A stretch of DNA of 34,827 nt from Clostridia bacterium (GTDB taxonomy: Bacteria; Bacillota; Clostridia; Christensenellales; CAG-917): contig CAAEDU010000111.1 in NCBI GenBank assembly GCA_900754695.1, positions 1 to 34,827 on the forward strand. The letters are read 5' to 3'. This document shows positions 1 through 6,875 of the stretch, in pieces. The notes beneath the pieces were generated by a model. It searched no databases. It had not been told where the DNA came from and worked only from the letters and a program-made list of their open reading frames with translations. Position 1 is the stretch's first letter. Every line of letters starts with the position of its first letter. Position numbers and translations under genes: made by a program.

Positions 1-100
1 AAGTGCAGTTCTCCGCTTGGTTATGTCGGTGCGATATTTAAAACTTTTGTAGAAATGTAAAGTCAGTCCCGCATGATGCGAGGACGATACTCTAATCGGA

Positions 101-190
101 CACGGGGGAGGAAAGCCCGAAGGGAAGGAGGGGGAAAATCAAGATAACCCCCGAGACGAACAGTTTATTCGTTGCGTCCACGAGCACGAC
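101..190. repeat. Left copy of a contig-end inverted repeat
   Basis: Bases 101-120 are an exact reverse complement of 34798-34817. Similarity resumes after a gap through the segment reading ATCAAGATAACCCC and GAGACGAAC, and fades near 190. The right-hand copy carries about 45 extra bases built around a palindrome; this copy lacks them. The rest of 1-220 shows no gene or convincing terminator for nadE. The repeat looks like a dispersed intergenic element, but no transposase or target-site duplication is visible, so its nature is open. Confidence 0.75.
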
Positions 191-220
191 GCGCACTCCG
201 AGCGAGCTGCGACCGCCCGA

Positions 221-973
221 TCACACTTTGTCACCATATCGCAGCGGAAGCCTCCTCTTGTGCGCGCTTCTCTCTTCCATCCCCGCGATGCGGCGGCGCA
301 TGCTTTCCGAAAGCTCCCCTCCTCTGAGGTACGCCGAGATGTCCGCATAAGTCACTCCGAGTTCCACCTCATCCGTCTGTCCCGGATAAAGCCCCGCGGA
401 GGGCGCCTTTTCCACGATGTTCGCGGGTGCGCCCAGGTAGCGCAGCATGTCGTACACCTCGGGCACCGTCATGTCTGCGATGGGGTCGAAGTCGTAGGCG
501 CCGTCCCCCCATTTGGTGAAGTAGCCCACCGTCGCCTCACAGAGGTTGCCCGTGCCCGCGACGAGATAGCCCCGAGCCTGACCGAGAGCGTAGAGGGTGG
601 TCATCCTGAGGCGGGGATTGATGTTGATGAGAGCGGAGCGCACCGCCCCGTCCGCGGCGTCCGCGGGCTCGAGGTGCTCTCCCATCGCGGCGACGAGCGC
701 CTCTTTTACGGCGGTGAGGTCGACCTCTATCTGTCGGATGCCGAAGCGTTCGCCCGCGGCTATGGCGTCCGTGCGGTCGGAGCCGTAGTTTGCCGAAGAC
801 TGACAAGGCATGATGACGCCGAGCACGTTTTCCGTCGCCATGCGGCAGAGCGCGCCCACCAGAGTGCAGTCCTTCCCGCCGCTGTTGCCGTAGATTATGC
901 CGCGTGCCCCGGTGCTTTCCAGGATGTCCTTGATCCACTTCACGCGATTTTCGACACTTGTTTTCATATCCAT
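221..973 (-). CDS. nadE: NAD(+) synthase, ammonia-dependent type
   Basis: Amidates deamido-NAD to NAD in the cytoplasm, the last step of NAD synthesis, using ATP. The 250-residue length fits the short ammonia-dependent form; there is no N-terminal glutaminase domain. The ATP-binding loop reads NSGGKDC (residues 30-36), where the family usually has SGGxDS, so the final Ser is Cys. The segments GTGNLCEATVGYFTKWGD and KAPSAGLYPGQTDE are typical NadE substrate-binding stretches. An AAGGAG lies 9 bases before the ATG at 973. It diverges from gldA and has its own promoter. An in-frame ATG two codons later is a possible alternative start. Confidence 0.93.
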   Translation of the reverse strand: MDMKTSVENRVKWIKDILESTGARGIIYGNSGGKDCTLVGALCRMATENVLGVIMPCQSSANYGSDRTDAIAAGERFGIRQIEVDLTAVKEALVAAMGEHLEPADAADGAVRSALININPRLRMTTLYALGQARGYLVAGTGNLCEATVGYFTKWGDGAYDFDPIADMTVPEVYDMLRYLGAPANIVEKAPSAGLYPGQTDEVELGVTYADISAYLRGGELSESMRRRIAGMEERSAHKRRLPLRYGDKV

Positions 974-1011
974 TCTCGTGCACTCCTTGCCCCGCGATTT
1001 TTCCGAAAGTC

Positions 1012-1040
1012 ATTATATTCCGTCTTTCGCCGCTTTTCAA
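1012..1040 (-). promoter_or_regulatory. Promoter of nadE
   Basis: Read on the minus strand: TTGAAA, 17 bases, TATAAT. It is a near-consensus vegetative sigma-factor promoter about 40 bases upstream of the nadE start. Confidence 0.75.
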
Positions 1041-1063
1041 GCAAAATTTAAGGAAAATGGGGC

Positions 1064-1092
1064 TTGTCATCGCCGAAAAGTTGGGTTATAAT
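1064..1092 (+). promoter_or_regulatory. Promoter of gldA-dhaKL
   Basis: TTGTCA, 17 bases, TATAAT, followed about 40 bases later by the gldA start with AAGGAG at 1119-1124. It sits back to back with the nadE promoter, with about 23 bases between the two -35 boxes, so one regulator could bind between them. Confidence 0.8.
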
Positions 1093-1130
1093 GGTCTCGA
1101 ACCAAAAAAAATCCCAAAAAGGAGATAATT

Positions 1131-2270
1131 ATGAGAAAAGCATTTATATGCCCCACCAAGTATGTGCAAGGCGAAGACGAGCTCCTCAACCTCGGCTATT
1201 TCGTCAAGACTTTCGGCAAGAAAGCGCTGCTCATCGCGCACAAGGACGACATCGCCCGCGTGCAGGACAAGCTGGACAAGACCGCCGCGCAGTATAAGGT
1301 GGAATTCGTCGCCGCAAACTTCAACGGCGAGTGCTCCCGTCAGGAAGTGGCAAGACTGCAGGAGATGGCGAAAGCCAACAAGTGCGCCTGCACCATCGGT
1401 CTCGGCGGCGGCAAAGCCATCGACACCGCAAAGTGCGTCGCCAAGGGCGAAGCGCTCATCATCTGCCCCACCATCGCGGCGACCGACGCTCCCACGTCCC
1501 ACTCCGCGGTGCTCTACACTCCCGACGGCGCGTTTGACGACTATGCCTACTTCAAGCAGAGCCCCAGCGTGATCCTCATCGACACCAGCGTCATCGCCAA
1601 AGCACCCGTCCGCTTCCTCGTGTCCGGCATGGGCGACGCCCTCTCCACCTACTTCGAGGCAAGGGCGAACGTCCAGTCCTTCTGCGACGTCAACGCGGGT
1701 CTCCCCTGCGGCGCCGACAGAAAGAAAGGCACCCTGCTCGCCAGAGGCACCAACGCGGCGTTCGCACTCGCCACTCTGTGCTATCAGAACCTGCTCGCCG
1801 ACGGCTATAAGGCGAAACTCGCCTGCGAGAGCAACGTCGTCACCCCCGCTCTCGAGAACATCATCGAGACCAACATCCTGCTCTCCGGCTTGGGCTTCGA
1901 GTCCGGCGGTCTTGCGGCGGCACACGCCATCCATGACGGTCTCACCGTGCTCGAGGAGACTCACAAGTACTTCCACGGCGAGAAGGTCGCCTTCGGCACC
2001 CTCTGCCAGCTCGTGCTCGAGAACGCTCCCGAAGATGAGATCAACACCGTCATCGACTTCTGCCTCACGGTCGGTCTGCCCGTGTGTCTTGAGGACATCG
2101 GCGTGCACGACATCGGCGACAGGCTGATGGAAGTTGCCGAAAAGGCTTGCATCCCCGATGAGTCCATCCACTTCATGCCCTTCCCCGTGACGGTGGAATC
2201 CGTCGCCGCCGCCATCCTCGCAGCGGACAAACTCGGTCGTGAAGCTAAGGGCGGCTGCTGCTGTGACTGA
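1131..2270 (+). CDS. gldA: Glycerol dehydrogenase, iron/zinc alcohol dehydrogenase family
   Basis: Oxidises glycerol to dihydroxyacetone with NAD(+), the first step of the oxidative branch of anaerobic glycerol use. The 379 residues match the family. The NAD-binding glycine loop GLGGGKAIDTAK is at about 90-101. The metal ligands expected in GldA are present: Asp in GMGDA (169), His within HAIHDG (265-268) and His282 in FHGEKVAFG. It is the first gene of an operon with dhaKL, which phosphorylates its product. The protein ends in a cysteine-rich tail, GGCCCD, which may bind metal or be incidental. The start is fixed by AAGGAG six bases upstream of the ATG. A related polyol dehydrogenase specificity is possible, but the kinase partner favours glycerol. 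Confidence 0.93.
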   Translation: MRKAFICPTKYVQGEDELLNLGYFVKTFGKKALLIAHKDDIARVQDKLDKTAAQYKVEFVAANFNGECSRQEVARLQEMAKANKCACTIGLGGGKAIDTAKCVAKGEALIICPTIAATDAPTSHSAVLYTPDGAFDDYAYFKQSPSVILIDTSVIAKAPVRFLVSGMGDALSTYFEARANVQSFCDVNAGLPCGADRKKGTLLARGTNAAFALATLCYQNLLADGYKAKLACESNVVTPALENIIETNILLSGLGFESGGLAAAHAIHDGLTVLEETHKYFHGEKVAFGTLCQLVLENAPEDEINTVIDFCLTVGLPVCLEDIGVHDIGDRLMEVAEKACIPDESIHFMPFPVTVESVAAAILAADKLGREAKGGCCCD

Positions 2271-2293
2271 TAAGACCATGAATTGAACGAAGA

Positions 2294-2323
2294 GGCGGGA
2301 TCGGACGCAAGTCCGCTTCCGCC
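2294..2323 (+). promoter_or_regulatory. GNRA-capped hairpin between gldA and dhaKL
   Basis: GGCGG (2294-2298) pairs with CCGCC (2319-2323), and CGGAC (2302-2306) with GTCCG (2311-2315), around a GCAA tetraloop. The three bases between the stems can add a G-T and an A-T pair. No strong U-run follows, so it is more likely an mRNA processing or stability element, or a weak attenuator, than a full terminator. Confidence 0.6.
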
Positions 2324-2349
2324 CTTTGACCGTTTTTAAGGAGAATGCA

Positions 2350-4170
2350 ATGAAAAAGATCATCAACACTCCCGAGACCGTCGTCTACGACATGTGTCAC
2401 GGGCTCGCCAAGGCGCATCCCGAGCTCGAGTTCGTCGAAAAATATAAGATCGTCAAGAAGAAGGAGATCGACGAGAACAAGGTCTCCCTCATCTCCGGCG
2501 GCGGCAGCGGACACGAACCCGCACACGCGGGCTTCGTCGGCAAGGGTATGCTGGACTGCGCGGTGTGCGGCGACGTCTTCGCCTCCCCTTCTCAGATCCA
2601 GGTGTACAACGCCATCAAGGAGTGCGCCACGGATAAGGGCGTGCTGCTCATCATCAAGAACTACTCCGGCGACTGCATGAACTTCAACAACGCCGCGGAC
2701 CTCGCGCGTGAAGAGGACGGCATCAAGGTCGACGCCGTCTACGTCAACGACGACATCGCGGTCAAGGACTCCCTCTACACCGTCGGACGCCGCGGCGTCG
2801 CGGGCACCGTCTTCGTGCACAAGATCGCGGGTGCCGCCGCAGAACAGGGCAAGTCGCTTGAAGAAGTCAAGGCAGTCGCGAACAAGGTCATCGACAACGT
2901 GCGCTCCTTCGGCTTCGCGCTGACAAGCTGCACTCCCCCCGCCAAAGGCACCCCCATCTTCGACATCGCGGACGATGAGATCGAGTTCGGCGTGGGCATC
3001 CACGGCGAGCCCGGCAGAAAGACGGAAAAGCTCCAAACGGCAGATGAACTTGCAAAACGCATCGTTAAAGACCTGCTTGAGGATGTTGGCGGCAAAAAGG
3101 GCGACGACATGGCGGTGCTCATCAACGGCTTCGGCGCCACCCCGCTAATGGAGCTTTACGTCCTCAACAACTCCGTCTCCAACGAGCTCGAGAAGGCGGG
3201 CGTCTCCGTCTACAAGACGCTTGTGGGCAACTTCATGACCTCCATCGACATGGCGGGCGCGTCCGTCACCGTGCTCAAACTCGACGACGAACTCAAAGCC
3301 CTCCTCGACTACCCCGTCTCCGCTCCCGCTCTCACCTTGGGCGGCGCTATGGACGCTCAGGCGGAGGCTGCGGTGGAAGCCATGCACGCCATCGCAAAAG
3401 CCCTCGGCTACGCTCCTGCGGAACACACTGCCGCGTCCTCCGCAAAAGCCGCCAAGAAGGAAGCCAAAGCCGCAAAAAAAGCCGCGGTCTATGAGGTGAA
3501 AGGCAAACCCGTCGTGGGCGAGACCATCAACACCGCCGCTTTCGTCAAGATCGTGGACAAGATGGCGGACGTCATCATCGAGAACGAAGTTCCCTTCTGC
3601 GACGCGGACAAGATGGGCGACGGCGACTTCGGCATGAGCATCGCAAAGGGTTTCCGTCAGCTCAAGAAGGAGTGGGCGACCAGGGATAAATCCGACATCG
3701 GCGCCTTCCTCCGCAGCTGCAGCGAGATCATCATGGAATACTGCGGCGGCGCGAGCGGTCCCATCTGGGGCAGCGCGTTCCGTTATGCGGGCAAGATGGC
3801 GGACGGCAAGGAGGAGATCTCCCTTTCCGACCTCGCGGACATCTTCCAGGCTGCCAACAAGGGCGTGTACGAGACGGGCAAAAAGTCCTTCGGCAAGGGT
3901 GCCGTCGTCGGCGACAAGACTCTCGTCGACGCGCTGAAACCCTGCGCCGACGCGCTGGAAAAGGCGGCAAAGGACGGCAAATCCCTCCTCGAAGGCGTCA
4001 AACTCGGCGCGGAAGCAGCTGTCGCAGGTGCGGAAAGCACCAAGACCGTCGTCGCCAAACTCGGCAGAGCGGGCACCGTGGGCGAGAAGTCCATCGGCTA
4101 CCCCGATGCCGGCGCATACGGTCTCGGCGTCATCTTCACCGAGCTCGCCAAATACATCGCCAAGCTGTAA
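2350..4170 (+). CDS. dhaK: Fused dihydroxyacetone kinase (DhaK-DhaL)
   Basis: Phosphorylates dihydroxyacetone to DHAP, completing glycerol entry into glycolysis. The 606-residue protein has a DhaK domain (about 1-350) with GGGSGHEPAHAG (50-61) and the substrate-binding His218 in GIHGEPG. A linker rich in Ala and Lys (about 362-380) follows. The DhaL domain has the Mg-ATP-binding pattern D418-A-D420-K then MGDGDFG (422-428). Joining both domains in one chain is the layout of ATP-dependent kinases; the PTS-dependent system has separate DhaK, DhaL and DhaM, and no DhaM is seen. The start at 2350 is preferred over an upstream in-frame ATG at 2326 because AAGGAG (2338-2343) sits 6 bases before it. 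Its terminator follows directly. Confidence 0.93.
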   Translation: MKKIINTPETVVYDMCHGLAKAHPELEFVEKYKIVKKKEIDENKVSLISGGGSGHEPAHAGFVGKGMLDCAVCGDVFASPSQIQVYNAIKECATDKGVLLIIKNYSGDCMNFNNAADLAREEDGIKVDAVYVNDDIAVKDSLYTVGRRGVAGTVFVHKIAGAAAEQGKSLEEVKAVANKVIDNVRSFGFALTSCTPPAKGTPIFDIADDEIEFGVGIHGEPGRKTEKLQTADELAKRIVKDLLEDVGGKKGDDMAVLINGFGATPLMELYVLNNSVSNELEKAGVSVYKTLVGNFMTSIDMAGASVTVLKLDDELKALLDYPVSAPALTLGGAMDAQAEAAVEAMHAIAKALGYAPAEHTAASSAKAAKKEAKAAKKAAVYEVKGKPVVGETINTAAFVKIVDKMADVIIENEVPFCDADKMGDGDFGMSIAKGFRQLKKEWATRDKSDIGAFLRSCSEIIMEYCGGASGPIWGSAFRYAGKMADGKEEISLSDLADIFQAANKGVYETGKKSFGKGAVVGDKTLVDALKPCADALEKAAKDGKSLLEGVKLGAEAAVAGAESTKTVVAKLGRAGTVGEKSIGYPDAGAYGLGVIFTELAKYIAKL

Positions 4171-4190
4171 ACAAACTTACCGCAAATGAA

Positions 4191-4216
4191 GAGCGAGGCA
4201 CACCGCCTCGCTTTTT
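4191..4216 (+). terminator. Rho-independent terminator of gldA-dhaKL
   Basis: Perfect 8-bp stem AGCGAGGC/GCCTCGCT with a 5-base loop, followed by a T-run, 21 bases after the dhaKL stop codon. Confidence 0.88.
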
Positions 4217-4248
4217 CATTTACCTCCGCTCTGCTCCAAAAAGAACCG

Positions 4249-4455
4249 GATCCGTTCGGCGGCGCAAGCCGCCACACCGTGAGATATTGAAAGAAAACAC
4301 TCTGAGCAGCTTATCGGCGTGAGCCGCCTTGAAGCAAAACACAGAAAGAAAACACCCGATTCGTTCGAGCGGCGAGAGCCGCCATACCGCAAGAAACAGA
4401 AAGAAAACACCCGACTTCATTCGGGCGGCGTGAGTCGCCACACCGCGAAAGAAAA
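4249..4455. repeat. 54/55-bp tandem repeat array
   Basis: Degenerate units begin at 4249, 4304, 4358 and 4413. Each starts with GAtTCgTTCG-like sequence, carries a small palindrome of the type GGCGGCG-AGAGCCGCC, and (first three) ends in GAAAGAAAACACC. The fourth unit runs into the larger repeated block. A fifth unit head lies at 4643. The unit length is not a multiple of three in every copy, so it is unlikely to be a protein repeat. Confidence 0.8.
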
Positions 4456-4598
4456 ATGAATGAGTGACGCGATAGTTTTGCAGCAACGCGGAAAAACGAG
4501 GAGCGGCGCGAATGTCTTGCATTTTTCTTTTGCGGAAAAGTCGCAGCAAGGCGTAAATGCAAAGTGCCCGCACCCTTAGGTGCAGGCACCCGCAAAAT
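4443..4598 (-). repeat. Structured repeat, copy A
   Basis: About 156 bases nearly identical to 4671-4826 at a fixed offset of 228. It contains an outer stem TTGCATTT/AAATGCAA, an inner hairpin CTTTT-GCGG-AAAAG, and a terminal hairpin at 4564-4589. Read on the minus strand the terminal stem is 11 continuous pairs including one U-G wobble, whereas on the plus strand that position is a C-A mismatch. This suggests the minus strand is the transcribed one. Function unknown. Confidence 0.8.
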
Positions 4599-4670
4599 GT
4601 CAGAGTTGCTTGTGGGCTAAGCCGGTCACGAAAAAATACTCCGATCCGTTCGGCGGCGCGAGCCGCCTCA

Positions 4671-4826
4671 CCGCGAAAGAAAAATGAATGAGCGGCGCGA
4701 TAGTTTTGCAGCAGCGCGGAAAAACGAGGAGCGGCGCGAATATCTTGCATTTTTCTTTTGCGGAAAAGTCGCAGCAAGGCGTAAATGCAAAGTGCCCGCA
4801 CCTTAACGGTGCAGGCACTCGCGAAA
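4671..4826 (-). repeat. Structured repeat, copy B, just downstream of tRNA-Leu
   Basis: Second copy of the block at 4443-4598. Its terminal hairpin (4792-4818) keeps the same stem but has a different, one-base-longer loop. On the minus strand this hairpin starts 28 bases past the tRNA 3' end and is followed by TTTGCATTT, so it may terminate or process the tRNA-Leu transcript. Confidence 0.8.
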
Positions 4827-4845
4827 ATCGCCTTTGCTGCGACTG

Positions 4846-4930
4846 TGGTGCGGCCACCGAGACTTGAACTCGGACGGGGTTAACCATACGCCCCTCAAAC
4901 GTACGCGTCTGCCAGTTCCGCCATGGCCGC
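4846..4930 (-). tRNA. tRNA-Leu, anticodon GAG
   Basis: Read on the minus strand, the acceptor stem GCGGCCA/TGGCCGC is perfect. The anticodon stem TACGT/GCGTA closes a 7-base loop TTGAGGG, giving anticodon GAG (Leu, CUY codons). A long variable arm built on GGTTAACC marks a class II tRNA, and the T-arm is CCGAG-TTCAAGT-CTCGG. The discriminator is A and CCA is encoded (4846-4848). It is a single gene flanked by repeats; no integrase or attachment-site duplication is evident. Confidence 0.95.
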
Positions 4931-4941
4931 ACAGTGAAAAT

Positions 4942-4970
4942 AGTATATTGCTTTCGTTCCCTTTTGTCAA
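4942..4970 (-). promoter_or_regulatory. Promoter of tRNA-Leu
   Basis: Minus strand: TTGACA, 17 bases, TATACT, with the -10 ending 11 bases before the mature tRNA 5' end. A second TTGACA lies about 20 bases further upstream. Confidence 0.85.
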
Positions 4971-5022
4971 CGGTTTTGAGGGCGTTTTGTCAAGAAAATC
5001 TCGCGCGGAATATCATGTCCGT

Positions 5023-5163
5023 ATGTACGAACGTCCTGCCGAGTTCAATGCCCTCGCCACTCTTCTTGCCGAGACGCTCTGCCGCGGCAGATCCCCCTCC
5101 GAAAATGCGGAACTGCTGCGCTTCCTCAACCTGCTCTGCTCCCTCGTAAAAAGCTATTTGTGA
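5023..5163 (+). CDS. Small hypothetical protein, 46 aa
   Basis: I do not firmly recognise this gene. The 46-residue product has an amphipathic pattern, with LATLLAETLCRGRSPSE then a second leucine-rich helix ending CSLVKSYL. This resembles the short helical proteins of unknown function common in Clostridia, in which an 'all-leucine helix, (K/R)G(R/K)(S/T), second helix' layout recurs. No strong ribosome-binding site precedes the ATG at 5023. The reading frame is open much further upstream through the antisense of the tRNA, which cannot be coding. It lies alone between the tRNA promoter and a long inverted repeat. Confidence 0.4.
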   Translation: MYERPAEFNALATLLAETLCRGRSPSENAELLRFLNLLCSLVKSYL

Positions 5164-5240
5164 AAGCGTGCGGCGGTGAGAAAGGGTGAAAGTACGGTTG
5201 CCGTTGCGGACTCCCTAATCGACATGCTCAAAGGTAGCGT

Positions 5241-5404
5241 ATGCCGCCGAAAGACGGCAAGAATGCGCCCGTGGGTGCGGGATTTTTGAATGATTTTGTG
5301 CGAAGGCGTTGCAGGCAATAGTATACATATTGGCAAGACGCATTCGCGCAAAAGCAACAAAAAGAGCCGCCCACGGGCGCATTCGAGCCGCCTTTCGGCG
5401 GCAT
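5241..5404. repeat. Long inverted repeat (164 bp hairpin element)
   Basis: The two halves (about 5241-5322 and 5329-5404) align along nearly their whole length when one is reversed. Shared blocks include ATGCCGCCGAAAG, GAATGCGCCCGTGGG, a T-rich stretch and GCGAA-GCGT-TTGC. The tips are exact (ATGCCGCCGAAAG against CTTTCGGCGGCAT). Read on the minus strand, the end next to the coiled-coil gene forms GCCGCC-GAAA-GGCGGC and is later followed by CTCTTTTTG, so it probably serves as the terminator of the operon ending at 5407. It resembles a MITE-like or REP-like element; no transposase is present. Confidence 0.75.
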
Positions 5405-5406
5405 GA

Positions 5407-5856
5407 TCAAGTTTCGATCAGCTTGCGTTTGCGGTCCGCGATGGTTGAAAGACCTTCTTTCATGGTCTTTTCCGCATTGTCGAGGATGTTGAAGGCGAGG
5501 GCGCGGGCTTGATATTCCGTCTTGCGGTAGTTCTCCTCCGCCTCGGCGCGCATGGCTTCCGCCTCCTCCGACGCCTTTTTGAGCACTTCGGTGTCGGACA
5601 TCATGGCGCGTGCCTGTTCCTCGGCGGCGTCCATGGTCTTGTTGGCGTACGCTTCCGCCTTGGAAAGGATGTCGTCGCGCTCCTTTTTGATCTGCTCCGC
5701 CTCTTTGAGCACGATGGGATAGCTCGCGCGGAGCCTTGTCACGAGGTCGAGCATGACCTGACGGTTGATGACGATGTCCGTAGAGCTGAATGTGGCACGT
5801 TTCGCCTTCAAGATCTCGCTTTCGATCTCACCGATGAGCATATCGATCGTTTCCAT
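5407..5856 (-). CDS. Coiled-coil protein, DivIVA-like character
   Basis: The 149-residue soluble protein is mostly charged helix. From about residue 55 to 135 it is a heptad-like run rich in Ala, Glu, Lys and Arg, typical of a coiled coil. The N-terminus (METIDMLIGEIESEI) is a separate short helical segment. Proteins of this look often sit beside coaD in Clostridia and are annotated loosely as ATPase or DivIVA-like; there is no Walker motif here, so an ATPase call is not supported. It begins 2 bases after the rsmD-coaD stop, which implies translational coupling. A role in cell-envelope or division scaffolding is only inferred. Confidence 0.75.
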   Translation of the reverse strand: METIDMLIGEIESEILKAKRATFSSTDIVINRQVMLDLVTRLRASYPIVLKEAEQIKKERDDILSKAEAYANKTMDAAEEQARAMMSDTEVLKKASEEAEAMRAEAEENYRKTEYQARALAFNILDNAEKTMKEGLSTIADRKRKLIET

Positions 5857-5858
5857 AA

Positions 5859-6875
5859 TCAGTCGCGCCTCCGCGCTCCCCCTTTTCTTTTGATGATGTC
5901 TTCCGCTATTATGATAGCACGGTCGGGCAACAAACGGAAGTCCCCTTTTTTGATGAGTTCTCTCGCCGCGGTGGACGAGACGTCGTTCATGCGGTCGAGC
6001 TCTATCATGACGGTGTCGAAACCGTGCTCGCGGTTGAACGCCGCCATGGCGTTCTCGTAGTCCACATCCGCGTCACCGCGCACCCCGCGCACCAGCTTAT
6101 CCGCCCCGACCTCGCGGGCGACCTCGACGGCGTATTTCTCCGAATAAATGGTTTTGACGCCGTTTTTGTCACTTAAAGCCGCGTTTATGATGTCAAGCCT
6201 CTCCTCGGGCGTGAACATGCACTCCTTTTCCGGGTTGACCAAAACTGCCACTATCAACTCGTCGAAAATGCGGAGAGCTTCGTCCACCACGGCTTCGTGC
6301 CCCTTGGTGAAAGGGTCGAATGTGCCGGTGACGAGCCCCACCGTCTTTTTGCGGATGAACTCCACCGTGACGCTGCCCATCACCTTGGTGCGGACTTTGA
6401 CGTCCTCGCGCTTGCACTCGTAAGGGAGCTCCGTGGAGTGCTCGTAGACGACCACCCCGCCCTCCGCGAGCCTGCCGTTGTCGAACACCGCGTTCACGGC
6501 GAGCTCGCCCAGTCCGCTCTTGTAAGGCGGGTCTATGAAGACGATGTCGAACTTGCTCTCCCCCGAGCGCAGCACTCCTGCAAAATCGGCTGTTACGACG
6601 CGGAAATTGCCTTGTATGCCTTTGAGATTTTCCTTGATGAGCGCAATGGACGAGGGGCTCTTGTCCACAAAGACGACCTCTTCCGCGCCGCGGGAAAGGC
6701 ACTCTATGCCGAGCGCTCCGCTGCCCGCGAAAAGGTCGAGCACCCTCGCGCCCTCCACTTCCCATTGCAGGATGTTGAAGACGGTCTCCTTGATCCTGTC
6801 CGTGGTGGGGCGCACGCTGTCGTCCGCGGGGGACAGGAGTTTTTTGCCTCTGTATCTGCCTGCGACGACTCTCAC
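5859..6875 (-). CDS. RsmD-CoaD fusion: 16S rRNA methyltransferase + phosphopantetheine adenylyltransferase
   Basis: One 338-residue frame holds two enzymes usually encoded by adjacent genes. Residues 1-178 are RsmD, which methylates G966 of 16S rRNA: SAM loop VLDLFAGSGALGIE (45-58) and catalytic DPPY (115-118). Residues 179-338 are CoaD, which makes dephospho-CoA from 4'-phosphopantetheine and ATP: TGTFDPFTKGH (183-193) with the T/HxGH nucleotidyl-transfer motif, then NPEK-FTPEERL and a C-terminal SSTAAREL segment. There is no stop between the domains. A GTG at codon 179 (6341-6339) could restart translation of a free CoaD, but no Shine-Dalgarno sequence precedes it. The gene starts with GTG after GGAGG and overlaps the preceding stop by four bases. 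Confidence 0.9.
   Translation of the reverse strand: MRVVAGRYRGKKLLSPADDSVRPTTDRIKETVFNILQWEVEGARVLDLFAGSGALGIECLSRGAEEVVFVDKSPSSIALIKENLKGIQGNFRVVTADFAGVLRSGESKFDIVFIDPPYKSGLGELAVNAVFDNGRLAEGGVVVYEHSTELPYECKREDVKVRTKVMGSVTVEFIRKKTVGLVTGTFDPFTKGHEAVVDEALRIFDELIVAVLVNPEKECMFTPEERLDIINAALSDKNGVKTIYSEKYAVEVAREVGADKLVRGVRGDADVDYENAMAAFNREHGFDTVMIELDRMNDVSSTAARELIKKGDFRLLPDRAIIIAEDIIKRKGGARRRD

Noticed and set aside
1086..2369. 427-codon minus-strand ORF opposite gldA
   Set aside because: gldA has complete motifs, promoter and ribosome-binding site; the antisense frame has none.
4249..4455. CRISPR array
   Set aside because: Units are degenerate and directly adjacent without unique spacers, and no cas genes are present.
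4220..4801. A 193-codon minus-strand ORF with a 76-residue internal repeat
   Set aside because: It spans the structured repeats. The 228-base offset keeps frame by chance, many differences between copies change the amino acid, the 54/55-bp units shift frame, and there is no ribosome-binding site.
4846..4930. tRNA-Leu as an integration site for a mobile island
   Set aside because: No integrase, no duplicated tRNA 3' end, and flanking genes look like ordinary chromosome.
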